From positions 1 through 7,270 of the forward strand of contig CALISP010000302.1 in NCBI GenBank assembly GCA_938041705.1: 7,270 nucleotides of DNA. Direction: 5' to 3'. The DNA comes from an uncultured Cocleimonas sp. Its GTDB lineage: Bacteria; Pseudomonadota; Gammaproteobacteria; Thiotrichales; Thiotrichaceae. The notes under the pieces were generated by a model, which was not told where the DNA came from, searched no databases, and worked only from the letters and a program-made list of their open reading frames with translations. Positions 1 through 5,726 of this stretch are shown here, one piece after another. A program made the position numbers and the translations under genes. Positions within the stretch are counted from its first letter, which is position 1; each line of letters opens with the position of its first letter.

Positions 1-30
1 TTGACCTGAACCAACATCTAAATGACTCAT
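1..30 (-). CDS. 5' end of an unidentified protein gene (partial)
   Basis: On the minus strand an ATG at 30-28 opens a frame reading MSHLDVGSGQ to the window edge. It is preceded by a good Shine-Dalgarno sequence, AAGGA at 40-36, with a 5-nt spacer, and a second purine-rich GGAG at 44-41. This is one of only two starts in the window with a clear ribosome-binding site, which is the main reason to call it a gene. Ten residues are too few to assign a family, and I do not recognise it. It lies downstream of yheS on the same strand, about 160 bp away, with its own possible promoter and the first repeat copy in between, so it is probably transcribed at least partly on its own. Confidence 0.6.
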   Translation of the reverse strand, partial: MSHLDVGSGQ

Positions 31-68
31 TTGTTTCCTTTCTCCAATAAATATAAATTTGTTAACAC

Positions 69-86
69 GATAGTTAGTCTATCATA
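69..86 (-). promoter_or_regulatory. possible promoter -10 with overlapping inverted repeat
   Basis: Read on the minus strand, TATGAT (86-81) is one base from the sigma-70 -10 consensus and lies about 50 nt before the start codon at 30. It overlaps a short inverted repeat, GATAG-TTAGT-CTATC (69-83), placed where the transcription start would be, as an operator might be. No convincing -35 hexamer is seen at 16-18 bp; that stretch is a run of T. The call rests on position and the -10 only, and a chance match in AT-rich DNA is quite possible. Confidence 0.25.
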
Positions 87-122
87 TTCTTTAAAAGTTC
101 TAAAAAAAGCGTGTAAAACATA

Positions 123-166
123 GTGTCTTTTCGCTAAAAGCCGCAATTATCAAGATAAAAAGACAC
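123..166. repeat. inverted repeat linked to dispersed repeat copy 1
   Basis: GTGTCTTTT at 123-131 is the exact reverse complement of AAAAGACAC at 158-166, with 26 nt between the arms. The right arm is the left half of dispersed repeat copy 1, so the left arm may be a truncated inverted second copy. An alternative smaller hairpin, CTTTT-CGCT-AAAAG, occupies 127-140. In the yheS mRNA this would lie in the 3' untranslated region and could fold, but there is no U-tract after the distal arm, so I do not call it an intrinsic terminator. Confidence 0.45.
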
Positions 167-180
167 CCCCCTACTTTTGA
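157..180 (+). repeat. dispersed intergenic repeat, copy 1
   Basis: This copy carries the 20-bp core AGACACCCCCCTACTTTTGA at 161-180, preceded by an A-run. The core is identical to copy 3 (5603-5622) and differs at one base from copy 2 (2197-2216). It starts 11 bp beyond the yheS stop codon. Within it AAAAG and CTTTT could pair around an 11-nt C-rich loop. On the gene strand it reads as a run of six G followed by TGTCTTTTT, so it may also influence transcript ends. Likeness to copy 2 continues weakly for about 10 bp (TACCTTTTTA against CTACTTTTAT). Confidence 0.85.
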
Positions 181-191
181 TACCTTTTTAC

Positions 192-2141
192 TTAACCAAT
201 CATCATAGAAGCCGCTTCAAGTTCTTCACTAAGCTTCATCCATTCTACTTCAACATCGTTTAATTCTTTGTCTAATTTAGCCTTATCAAACAATACTTTT
301 TTTAAACTCTCTTTCTTTTCTTCTAGATAAATATCAGGGTCAGTGAGTTGTTTTTCAAGTCCTTCTTTTTTATTAGTCAGTTCATCTAATTGCTTTTCTG
401 ACTTTTTAAGTTTATTCATTAGAGGTTGCAATTCTTTTCTACGTTGAGCATCTTGTTGGCGCTGTTCTTTTTTTGACAAGCTAGCGAATTCTTGCTCTTC
501 GAAGCCTACCTCAATCATAGAGCTTGAGCTATTTATTAGTTTTGCATTCTTTGCTGATAGTGTGGCTTGATTAATAAATACAGCGTAATCATCCAAATCA
601 CCTTCGAATGCTTCCGCTTTGTGGTCATGCACAATTATCAACTCGTCGGTTACCGTTTTCAATAAATGACGATCATGAGAAACTATTACCATAGCGCCAG
701 CAAAGCCTTGCAGCGCAACACTAAGTGCATGACGCATCTGCAAATCTAAATGATTAGTTGGCTCATCGAGCAATAATAGGTTCGGTTTTTGATACACCAA
801 TAGTGCCAATACTAATCGAGCTTTCTCACCACCTGAAAAAGGCTTTATCGGCTCGTCTACTCGCGCACCTTGAAAACCAAAGCCACCAAGAAAATTACGT
901 AAGTCTTGTTCTCGCGCACGTTTATTACCCGTTACATCCATGGCTTTGTCAATATCACGCAACTGCTCCAAGGCACTTTGATCAAGATTTAATTGCTCTA
1001 ATTGGTGCTGGGCAAAATAGCCAATTTTCAAGTCCTGTGCATGCCATGATTCGCCAGTTTTAGACGTTAACTCTCCTGCTAAGTATTTAATTAGCGTTGA
1101 TTTACCCGCGCCATTTGGTCCTATCAAGCCGATACGCTGACTTGGCATCAATTGTAGTTTTAAATTTTCAACAATCATCGTATCGCCATAACCAATCGCA
1201 GCATCTTCTACATTGATTAGGCGTTCAGGGAGTTTATCAGGCTCGAAGAATTTGAAGTTAAATGGAGAATCAATCTGAGCTGCTGATATTTCTTCCATAC
1301 GCCCTAACGCTTTCAATCTGCTTTGAGCTTGCTTTGCTTTAGTTGCTTGGGCACGAAAACGATCCACATATTTTTGCATATGCGCCTTCTCGCGTTGTTG
1401 TTTTTCGTAAGCACTTTGTTGTTGTGCCAAACGTTCAGCACGAATTTTTTCAAATCCGGTGTAGTTGCCCGTATATAAAATGAGTTTTGCATGTTCGATA
1501 TTTGCGATATGTTTAACTACAGCATCAAGGAACTCACGATCGTGAGAAATCAGTATCAAGGTACCTTGATAACTCACCAACCAACTTTGCAACCAAATAA
1601 CTGCATCTAAATCTAGATGATTTGTTGGTTCATCTAAAAGCAACAGATCAGAACGACACATAAGTGCCTGAGCGAGATTTAAACGCATTCTCCAGCCACC
1701 AGAGAAGCTGTTAACAGGATTATTAATTTGATCTTGTGAGAACCCTAGGCCATGCAACAAGGTTGCCGCTCGACTTTCAGTGGTATAACCATCAATAGCA
1801 TCAAGGCGCGCATGTAACTCGCCTAAATGCGCTCCTTCTGCCTTTTCCAACTGCTTATGAAGCTCTACGTACTCGGTATCACCTTGCAAGGTATAATCTA
1901 AAGCACTGATCTCTGCTGCTGGAGTTTCTTGTGCAACATGCGCTACCACCCAATTTGGTGGGATACTAACCGTTCCTTCATCATTGCCTAATTCATTCCG
2001 TAGCATTGCAAACAAACTGGATTTACCTGTGCCATTAGCCCCTGTTAGGCCTACCTTATAGCCAGGATGAATACTGATTGAAACGTCTGATAAGAGTTTT
2101 TGTGGGCCACGGCGTAAGGTAACATCTGAAAGTACGATCAT
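192..2141 (-). CDS. yheS: ABC-F family ATPase YheS (ribosome-associated)
   Basis: This is a cytoplasmic protein of 649 residues with two ABC ATPase domains and no membrane segment, as in the ABC-F translation factors. Domain 1 has Walker A GANGTGKS (34-41), signature SFSGGWR (145-151), Walker B ending in D170 with catalytic E171, and H-loop H200. The linker at about 235-290 is helical and rich in Gln, Lys and Arg; in ABC-F proteins it enters the ribosomal E site toward the P-site tRNA. Domain 2 has Walker A GPNGAGKST (341-349), signature SGGEK (436-440), catalytic E460 and H489. A charged coiled coil fills about 555-645. Start MIV and overall layout match E. coli YheS (637 aa), an ABC-F member reported to relieve elongation stalling. 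No good Shine-Dalgarno precedes the ATG; the start is chosen by homology. It lies 88 bp downstream of orn on the same strand, with a repeat copy in the gap. Family assignment is very secure. Confidence 0.96.
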   Translation of the reverse strand: MIVLSDVTLRRGPQKLLSDVSISIHPGYKVGLTGANGTGKSSLFAMLRNELGNDEGTVSIPPNWVVAHVAQETPAAEISALDYTLQGDTEYVELHKQLEKAEGAHLGELHARLDAIDGYTTESRAATLLHGLGFSQDQINNPVNSFSGGWRMRLNLAQALMCRSDLLLLDEPTNHLDLDAVIWLQSWLVSYQGTLILISHDREFLDAVVKHIANIEHAKLILYTGNYTGFEKIRAERLAQQQSAYEKQQREKAHMQKYVDRFRAQATKAKQAQSRLKALGRMEEISAAQIDSPFNFKFFEPDKLPERLINVEDAAIGYGDTMIVENLKLQLMPSQRIGLIGPNGAGKSTLIKYLAGELTSKTGESWHAQDLKIGYFAQHQLEQLNLDQSALEQLRDIDKAMDVTGNKRAREQDLRNFLGGFGFQGARVDEPIKPFSGGEKARLVLALLVYQKPNLLLLDEPTNHLDLQMRHALSVALQGFAGAMVIVSHDRHLLKTVTDELIIVHDHKAEAFEGDLDDYAVFINQATLSAKNAKLINSSSSMIEVGFEEQEFASLSKKEQRQQDAQRRKELQPLMNKLKKSEKQLDELTNKKEGLEKQLTDPDIYLEEKKESLKKVLFDKAKLDKELNDVEVEWMKLSEELEAASMMIG

Positions 2142-2190
2142 AGAGTTTGATAATTAATGGAAGTTAGGGAAAGGGGTTTAAATCTAATGT

Positions 2191-2216
2191 AAAAAGAGAC
2201 ACCCCCCCACTTTTGA
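2191..2216 (+). repeat. dispersed intergenic repeat, copy 2
   Basis: The core at 2197-2216 is AGACACCCCCCCACTTTTGA, one base (C for T) from copies 1 and 3, with an extra GA at its left side. It lies in the 88-bp gap between orn and yheS, 13 bp past the orn stop codon and about 50 bp before the yheS start, so it is in the yheS leader if the two genes are co-transcribed. It has the same plus-strand orientation as the other copies. A GGGG run at 2173-2176 could pair with its C-run. Confidence 0.82.
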
Positions 2217-2229
2217 CTACTTTTATTAT

Positions 2230-2775
2230 TTAAATAGACAATATCGCCTTGCGATAAAACTGCAATTCTTCAATAGATTCCAATACATCATCCAAAGCCA
2301 AATGCGCTCCTTTTTTTGTATATTGAGTCAAAACTTCTGGCTTCCATCTTGCTGCAAGTTCTTTAAGCGTACTCACATCGAGGTTACGATAGTGGAAATA
2401 ATCTTCTAGTTCAGGCATTTCACGCGCCATAAAACGGCGATCTTGGCAGATACTGTTACCACACATTGGCGAAGAACCTTTTGGCACAAAGTCTTCTAAA
2501 AATTCAATCGTTGCTAATTCTGCTTGAGCCATAATGAACTCACTTTTTTGTACTCGCTCAATTAAGCCTGAGTCACCGTGATGTTGTTGATTCCACTCAT
2601 CCATCATATTTAATACATGGTCTTCCTGGTGAATTGCGATTACTGGTCCTTCTGCCAATATATTTAAATCTTTATCCGTTACTACGGTCGCTATTTCAAT
2701 GATTGTGTCTTGAAAAGTATCTAAGCCTGTCATTTCCAGATCAATCCAAATCAAATTATTCTTGTCTTGGCTCAT
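2230..2775 (-). CDS. orn: oligoribonuclease (DEDDh 3'-5' exoribonuclease)
   Basis: Orn degrades RNAs of 2-5 nucleotides to mononucleotides, the last step of mRNA decay, and in many gammaproteobacteria it also removes pGpG formed from cyclic di-GMP. The protein has 181 residues, exactly the length of E. coli Orn. The DEDDh metal-binding and catalytic residues are all present at the E. coli positions: D12 and E14 in WIDLEMTGLD, D112 in CQDRRF, H158 and D163 in GAHLALDD. The dimer-contributed Y129 in YFHYR is also kept. The start gives the usual MS..NNLIWIDLEMTG opening. Only a distant AAAGGG, 13 nt upstream, could serve as Shine-Dalgarno. It is divergent from the M48 gene across 51 bp and precedes yheS on the same strand. 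Nothing is missing or broken. Confidence 0.98.
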   Translation of the reverse strand: MSQDKNNLIWIDLEMTGLDTFQDTIIEIATVVTDKDLNILAEGPVIAIHQEDHVLNMMDEWNQQHHGDSGLIERVQKSEFIMAQAELATIEFLEDFVPKGSSPMCGNSICQDRRFMAREMPELEDYFHYRNLDVSTLKELAARWKPEVLTQYTKKGAHLALDDVLESIEELQFYRKAILSI

Positions 2776-2826
2776 AGGTTATAATTTACCCTTTAAAAAT
2801 CAATAAAAAGCCTTACTTTATATCAC
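2776..2826. promoter_or_regulatory. divergent promoter region between orn and the M48 protease gene
   Basis: These 51 bp separate two divergent start codons and must hold, or overlap, promoters for both. On the plus strand a perfect TATAAT (2780-2785) would give a transcript starting near 2792 with a leader of about 35 nt for the M48 gene. On the minus strand TATAAA (2822-2817) would start near 2810 and give a similar leader for orn. Neither has a recognisable -35 at the right spacing; any -35 would lie inside the opposite coding region. The two predicted transcripts would overlap by about 20 bp, which could couple their expression. The -10 elements are seen; their use is inferred. Confidence 0.4.
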
Positions 2827-4068
2827 ATGCATACATTTACTATCATTTTTATCATATTCCTATTAATTACCTCTGGCGTTCAACTTTGGCTCTCATTACG
2901 ACAAGCTAAACATGTTGCTGCACATAGAGCCAAAGTCCCTGAAGAATTTTCAGACAAAATTACACTAGAAGAACATCAAAAAGCGGCAGATTACACCCAT
3001 GACAAAGGATCGTTTGGTCGTTTAAATTTAATTATTGGCGTAGTTGTATTATTACTTTGGACCTTAGGTGGTGGTTTAGAATGGCTCGATAACCTAGTGC
3101 GCTCTTATGGACTAGGCCTTTTAAGTACTGGTGTAGCGGTTATTATCGTTTTTTCAATTATTTCAAGTGTCGTTGATATTCCCTCTTCTCTATACAGTAG
3201 TTTTGTCATCGAAGAAAAATTTGGATTTAATAAGTTAACTCTTAAAGTCTTTTTCATGGATATGATTAAAGGCGCGGTCTTATCCGTAGCCATTGGTATT
3301 CCTTTAATTTTATTAGTGCTTTGGCTAATGGAGTCTGCAGGTGACCTATGGTGGTTATATGCTTGGGCAGCCCTTACGGCATTCTCGATAGCAATGATGT
3401 GGGCATATCCTAAATTTATTTCTCCTATATTCAATAAGTTTGAACCACTGGAAGAAGGTGAAGTATTAGATAGAGTAAAAGGCCTATTAACCAAAACAGG
3501 CTTTAACTCTGATGGTGTATTCGTTATGGATGGATCGAAGCGTTCTAGTCATGGAAACGCTTACTTTACTGGTTTCGGCAAGACTAAACGGATTGTATTT
3601 TTTGATACATTACTTAAAGGACTCAGTCCAAAACAAGTTGAAGCAGTATTAGCCCATGAGTTAGGGCATTTTAAACACAAACATGTATTCAAAGGCATGA
3701 TCGTATCCATGACGATGACTTTAATTGGTTTTGCCGTTTTAGCATGGCTAATGAAGCAAGAATGGTTTTTTACTGCATTGGGAGTTCAGCAATCTTCAAC
3801 TTACATGGCACTACTGTTATTTTTATTGGTTAGCCCTGCTTTCACTTTCTTTATTGGGCCTATTATGTCACGCTGGTCACGTAAACATGAATTTGAGGCA
3901 GATGCTTTTGCTGCCCAACAATCAGATGCTGGGGAACTTATTAGTGCGCTGGTTGGTCTTTATAAGAAGAATGCAGGAACATTAACGCCAGATCCATTGT
4001 ATTCGGCGTTTTATGATTCACACCCACCCGCTTCGATTCGCATTGCGCATTTGAAGCAAGTGGGTTAA
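2827..4068 (+). CDS. M48 family membrane metalloprotease, Ste24/CAAX protease type
   Basis: This 413-residue polytopic protease resembles the Ste24 branch of M48 rather than HtpX. The zinc motif is HELGH at 277-281 (H277, H281 ligands, E278 catalytic), with the third ligand E355 in the ExxxD motif of HEFEADAFA. The conserved C-terminal SHPP is at 398-401. About seven hydrophobic helices can be placed, near 3-22, 67-84, 95-118, 148-169, 173-196, 287-309 and 325-347, as expected for Ste24, so it is an inner-membrane enzyme. Eukaryotic Ste24 cuts prenylated CAAX proteins; bacteria lack that pathway, and the bacterial substrate is not known to me. Membrane-protein quality control is a reasonable guess. 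No Shine-Dalgarno is visible before the ATG, but the start gives a complete first helix and is the natural one. The cytochrome gene follows after 57 bp. Confidence 0.93.
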   Translation: MHTFTIIFIIFLLITSGVQLWLSLRQAKHVAAHRAKVPEEFSDKITLEEHQKAADYTHDKGSFGRLNLIIGVVVLLLWTLGGGLEWLDNLVRSYGLGLLSTGVAVIIVFSIISSVVDIPSSLYSSFVIEEKFGFNKLTLKVFFMDMIKGAVLSVAIGIPLILLVLWLMESAGDLWWLYAWAALTAFSIAMMWAYPKFISPIFNKFEPLEEGEVLDRVKGLLTKTGFNSDGVFVMDGSKRSSHGNAYFTGFGKTKRIVFFDTLLKGLSPKQVEAVLAHELGHFKHKHVFKGMIVSMTMTLIGFAVLAWLMKQEWFFTALGVQQSSTYMALLLFLLVSPAFTFFIGPIMSRWSRKHEFEADAFAAQQSDAGELISALVGLYKKNAGTLTPDPLYSAFYDSHPPASIRIAHLKQVG

Positions 4069-4093
4069 CCGCAGATCTTTACGTTTATATAAA

Positions 4094-4113
4094 TTTTATC
4101 TATAAAGATAAAA
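4094..4113 (+). promoter_or_regulatory. perfect palindrome just upstream of the cytochrome c ribosome-binding site
   Basis: TTTTATCT (4094-4101) and AGATAAAA (4106-4113) are exact reverse complements around the 4-nt loop ATAA. The arm ends one base before GGAG (4115-4118), the Shine-Dalgarno of the cytochrome gene, 7 nt from its ATG. As RNA it would be an AU-rich hairpin directly next to the ribosome-binding site; as DNA it is a symmetrical 20-bp site that a dimeric repressor or activator could bind. It has little GC and no following U-tract, so it is unlikely to terminate the M48 transcript. The symmetry is seen directly; function is inferred. Confidence 0.45.
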
Positions 4114-4125
4114 CGGAGATTTATT

Positions 4126-4470
4126 ATGAAATTCTCAAAACTGTTAGTGACTAAAATAAAAATTAGTATGAAAACAATGTTTATGACGAAAATACAACTA
4201 ACACTGGGCTTGGTTTTATCAGGTCTGCTAATCTCTAGTACTGCGATTGCTAGTGGCAATGCTGCTAATGGTAAAACACTGTTTACGGGTTCTAAGTGTG
4301 GCACCTGTCATGGAACCGAGGTTTATACCAGCAAAGACAGAAAGGTTAAAAGCTTAAAAGATCTAGAAGCTGCTGTGAGGCTTAATGACTCTAAACTCAA
4401 TACCAACTGGTTTGACGAAGATGTTAAAGACGTTACTGCTTATTTAAATCAACAATATTATAAATTTTAA
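4126..4470 (+). CDS. small periplasmic monohaem cytochrome c
   Basis: The protein has 114 residues with one covalent haem site, C58-G-T-C61-H62. A Sec signal peptide is clear: a basic N-region, hydrophobic core at about 25-40, and a likely AIA|SG cleavage after A42, leaving about 72 mature residues. Start ATG 4126 is chosen because GGAG at 4115-4118 stands 7 nt upstream; it gives an unusually long 23-residue N-region, and M15 would give a more standard signal but has no Shine-Dalgarno. After the haem site come YTSKDRKVKSL and a C-terminal WFDEDVKDVTAYLNQQYYKF, which I recall from small class I-like cytochromes of gammaproteobacteria, though I cannot name the family. The mature part has no Met and no His other than H62, so the sixth haem ligand is unclear. 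It probably carries electrons or binds a small ligand in the periplasm; the redox partner is not in the window. Confidence 0.9.
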   Translation: MKFSKLLVTKIKISMKTMFMTKIQLTLGLVLSGLLISSTAIASGNAANGKTLFTGSKCGTCHGTEVYTSKDRKVKSLKDLEAAVRLNDSKLNTNWFDEDVKDVTAYLNQQYYKF

Positions 4471-4499
4471 CATCGAAGTTCTCAATCAAGCTTCTATTC

Positions 4500-4505
4500 T
4501 ATAAA
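4500..4505 (+). promoter_or_regulatory. possible -10 element for rsgA
   Basis: TATAAA lies in the 86-bp gap between the cytochrome stop and rsgA, about 50 nt before the rsgA start. The nearest -35-like hexamer, TTCTCA, is 15 bp upstream and poor. The gap is very AT-rich, so such matches arise easily. rsgA could equally be read through from the genes upstream, since no terminator is seen after the cytochrome gene. Confidence 0.2.
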
Positions 4506-4542
4506 ATTTAAAATACAAACATTAAAATAGAAAATTCAACTT

Positions 4543-4560
4543 ATGATGATTAAAGCTTGA
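4543..4560 (+). other. five-codon ORF whose stop overlaps the rsgA start
   Basis: ATGATGATTAAAGCTTGA encodes MMIKA and stops at 4558-4560. Its TGA overlaps the rsgA TTG (4557-4559) by two bases in the sequence TTGA, the geometry of stop-start translational coupling. No convincing Shine-Dalgarno precedes it, so its translation is uncertain. It may simply be chance, or it may be the original rsgA N-terminus separated by a one-base change. Confidence 0.25.
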
Positions 4561-5480
4561 GTACAACAATCAACACCGGGCGAGTTATTACTCGCTTTGG
4601 TGCTGAACTTCTCGTAGAAAACCCCAGTAAAAGCTCTGACAATAATACTGAAGAGCATTCTGACAAAACTCCCATTCGTTGCACTGCCAAACGAAAATTC
4701 GACAGTATCGTATGCGGTGATTTCATTACGTGGCATCACAATCTCCACGGAAACGCTTCTGTTGATGATCTACTACCACGTCACAATGCATTAACTAGAC
4801 CCGGCTATCGTGGACGCCCTAGAACTATAGCCGCAAATATTGATCTTTTAGTCGTGGTTAATTCATGGTTACCAGAAACTTCATGGAATTTAGTTGATCG
4901 TTATTTGATTGCAGCTGAACAACTCAATGCAGAAGCCATAGTTGTTATGAATAAAAGTGACATGGCTAAAGCACATGCAACTGATGAAGATTGGGAGGCA
5001 ATGAAGGCCTATCAAGATATCGGTTATCCTGTTTTAGAAATGAATGCTATGACCGGGGAAGGAATCGACAAACTCTCTGAACTTATGCAAAATAAAACCA
5101 GTATTTTTAGTGGTCGATCAGGTGTTGGAAAATCTTCTATTGCTAATAAAATACTTCCTGAATCAAACATCTTAACAGGCATAATCTCTGATTCTGGCGA
5201 AGGCAAACACACTACAACAACAGCCACCTTGTATGAACTAGAAAACAACGGTTATTTAATAGACTCACCTGGCGTAAGAGATTATGCCTTGGGTGATATA
5301 AGTGATGCAGAGTTAGCTGAAGGTTACATAGAGTTTTTACAATATCAAGATAGTTGTCGATTTAACAATTGCACTCATGACCACGAGCCAAAATGCGCAA
5401 TAAGAACAGCAGTGGATGAAAATAAAATTAATAAAAATCGTTATTTACGATATATTAAAGCTTTAAGGAGTCTTGAGTAA
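4557..5480 (+). CDS. rsgA: small ribosomal subunit biogenesis GTPase RsgA (YjeQ)
   Basis: RsgA is a circularly permuted GTPase that checks and matures the decoding centre of the 30S subunit and leaves on GTP hydrolysis. The 307-residue protein shows an N-terminal OB fold (about 8-75), then the G motifs in permuted order: G4 NKSD (132-135), G1 GRSGVGKSS (186-194), G2 around GKHTTT (216-221) and G3 DSPG (236-239). A C-terminal zinc finger has C267, C272, H274 and C280, with the same C-x4-C-x-H-x5-C spacing as E. coli. An in-frame TAA at 4551-4553 leaves TTG 4557 as the first usable start, and no ATG or GTG follows before the OB fold, so TTG is chosen. Compared with E. coli (350 aa) it lacks the basic N-terminal extension and the C-terminal tail, and has a longer acidic loop at about 22-38. 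It is 86 bp after the cytochrome gene. Confidence 0.96.
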   Translation: MSTTINTGRVITRFGAELLVENPSKSSDNNTEEHSDKTPIRCTAKRKFDSIVCGDFITWHHNLHGNASVDDLLPRHNALTRPGYRGRPRTIAANIDLLVVVNSWLPETSWNLVDRYLIAAEQLNAEAIVVMNKSDMAKAHATDEDWEAMKAYQDIGYPVLEMNAMTGEGIDKLSELMQNKTSIFSGRSGVGKSSIANKILPESNILTGIISDSGEGKHTTTTATLYELENNGYLIDSPGVRDYALGDISDAELAEGYIEFLQYQDSCRFNNCTHDHEPKCAIRTAVDENKINKNRYLRYIKALRSLE

Positions 5481-5571
5481 TCTTTTGTCTTTATTCAAGG
5501 GTTTTGATTTCGATATACGTTTCATATTATATTCTGCTTGTTACAAAATTTAGGGTTGAAATTACTCTATA

Positions 5572-5589
5572 AGACTTTGGGGAAAGTCT
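5572..5589 (+). terminator. rsgA: stem-loop after rsgA, possible terminator
   Basis: AGACTTT-GGGG-AAAGTCT is a perfect 7-bp stem with a 4-nt G loop, about 90 bp beyond the rsgA stop codon. The sequence after it, CTATTTATAAA, is only modestly U-rich, so intrinsic termination would be weak. It is directly followed by dispersed repeat copy 3, whose C-run and AGAC could pair alternatively with the loop GGGG and GTCT (5579-5589). It may therefore be part of the repeat element rather than an rsgA terminator. Confidence 0.4.
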
Positions 5590-5597
5590 CTATTTAT

Positions 5598-5622
5598 AAA
5601 AAAGACACCCCCCTACTTTTGA
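5598..5622 (+). repeat. dispersed intergenic repeat, copy 3
   Basis: The core AGACACCCCCCTACTTTTGA (5603-5622) is identical to copy 1, preceded by an A-run. It lies between rsgA and slt. Unlike copies 1 and 2, which follow minus-strand genes, this one follows a plus-strand gene, so the element keeps its strand but not its orientation relative to transcription. That argues against a simple role as a strand-specific terminator. Confidence 0.85.
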
Positions 5623-5726
5623 GTGATATTTATTCTTAAAGGCCAAGATAACTTATTCGAACTAGGTTTATCGAACAAATATGGTTCAATATCATTATTT
5701 TCATCTAGGGCTACGCATCAATACTT

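Larger units (their letters stand above)
5481..5726 (+). other. intergenic region between rsgA and slt
   Basis: These 246 bp form the longest gap in the window. They hold a 7-bp stem-loop (5572-5589), dispersed repeat copy 3 (5598-5622), and then an AT-rich stretch before slt with TCGAAC repeated directly at 5657-5662 and 5671-5676. A 26-codon ORF from ATG 5681 overlaps the slt start in another frame but has no supporting feature. I see no convincing sigma-70 promoter pair for slt, although one is expected here. Confidence 0.5.

Noticed and set aside
157..180. Reading repeat copy 1 as an ordinary intrinsic terminator of yheS
   Set aside because: The internal stem is only AAAAG/CTTTT around an 11-nt loop, and copy 3 has the opposite orientation relative to its upstream gene.
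758..1063. Plus-strand 101-codon open frame inside yheS
   Set aside because: It is fully antisense to conserved ABC-F coding sequence, including the second Walker B and signature motifs, and resembles no family.
3105..3494. Minus-strand 129-codon open frame inside the M48 gene
   Set aside because: It is antisense to membrane helices of a clear protease gene, with no ribosome-binding site or recognisable domain.
4065..4304. Minus-strand 79-codon open frame over the start of the cytochrome gene
   Set aside because: It overlaps the signal peptide and haem-site coding of a well supported gene on the other strand; its hydrophobic stretch is a by-product of AT-rich DNA.
4536..4748. Minus-strand 70-codon open frame over the rsgA start
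   Set aside because: It is antisense to the RsgA OB fold, with no supporting feature.
5024..5248. Minus-strand 74-codon open frame inside rsgA
   Set aside because: It is antisense to the conserved G1-G3 GTPase region.
157..5622. The three repeats as a CRISPR array
   Set aside because: Spacing is 2.0 and 3.4 kb with genes between, so there are no spacers, and no cas genes are present.
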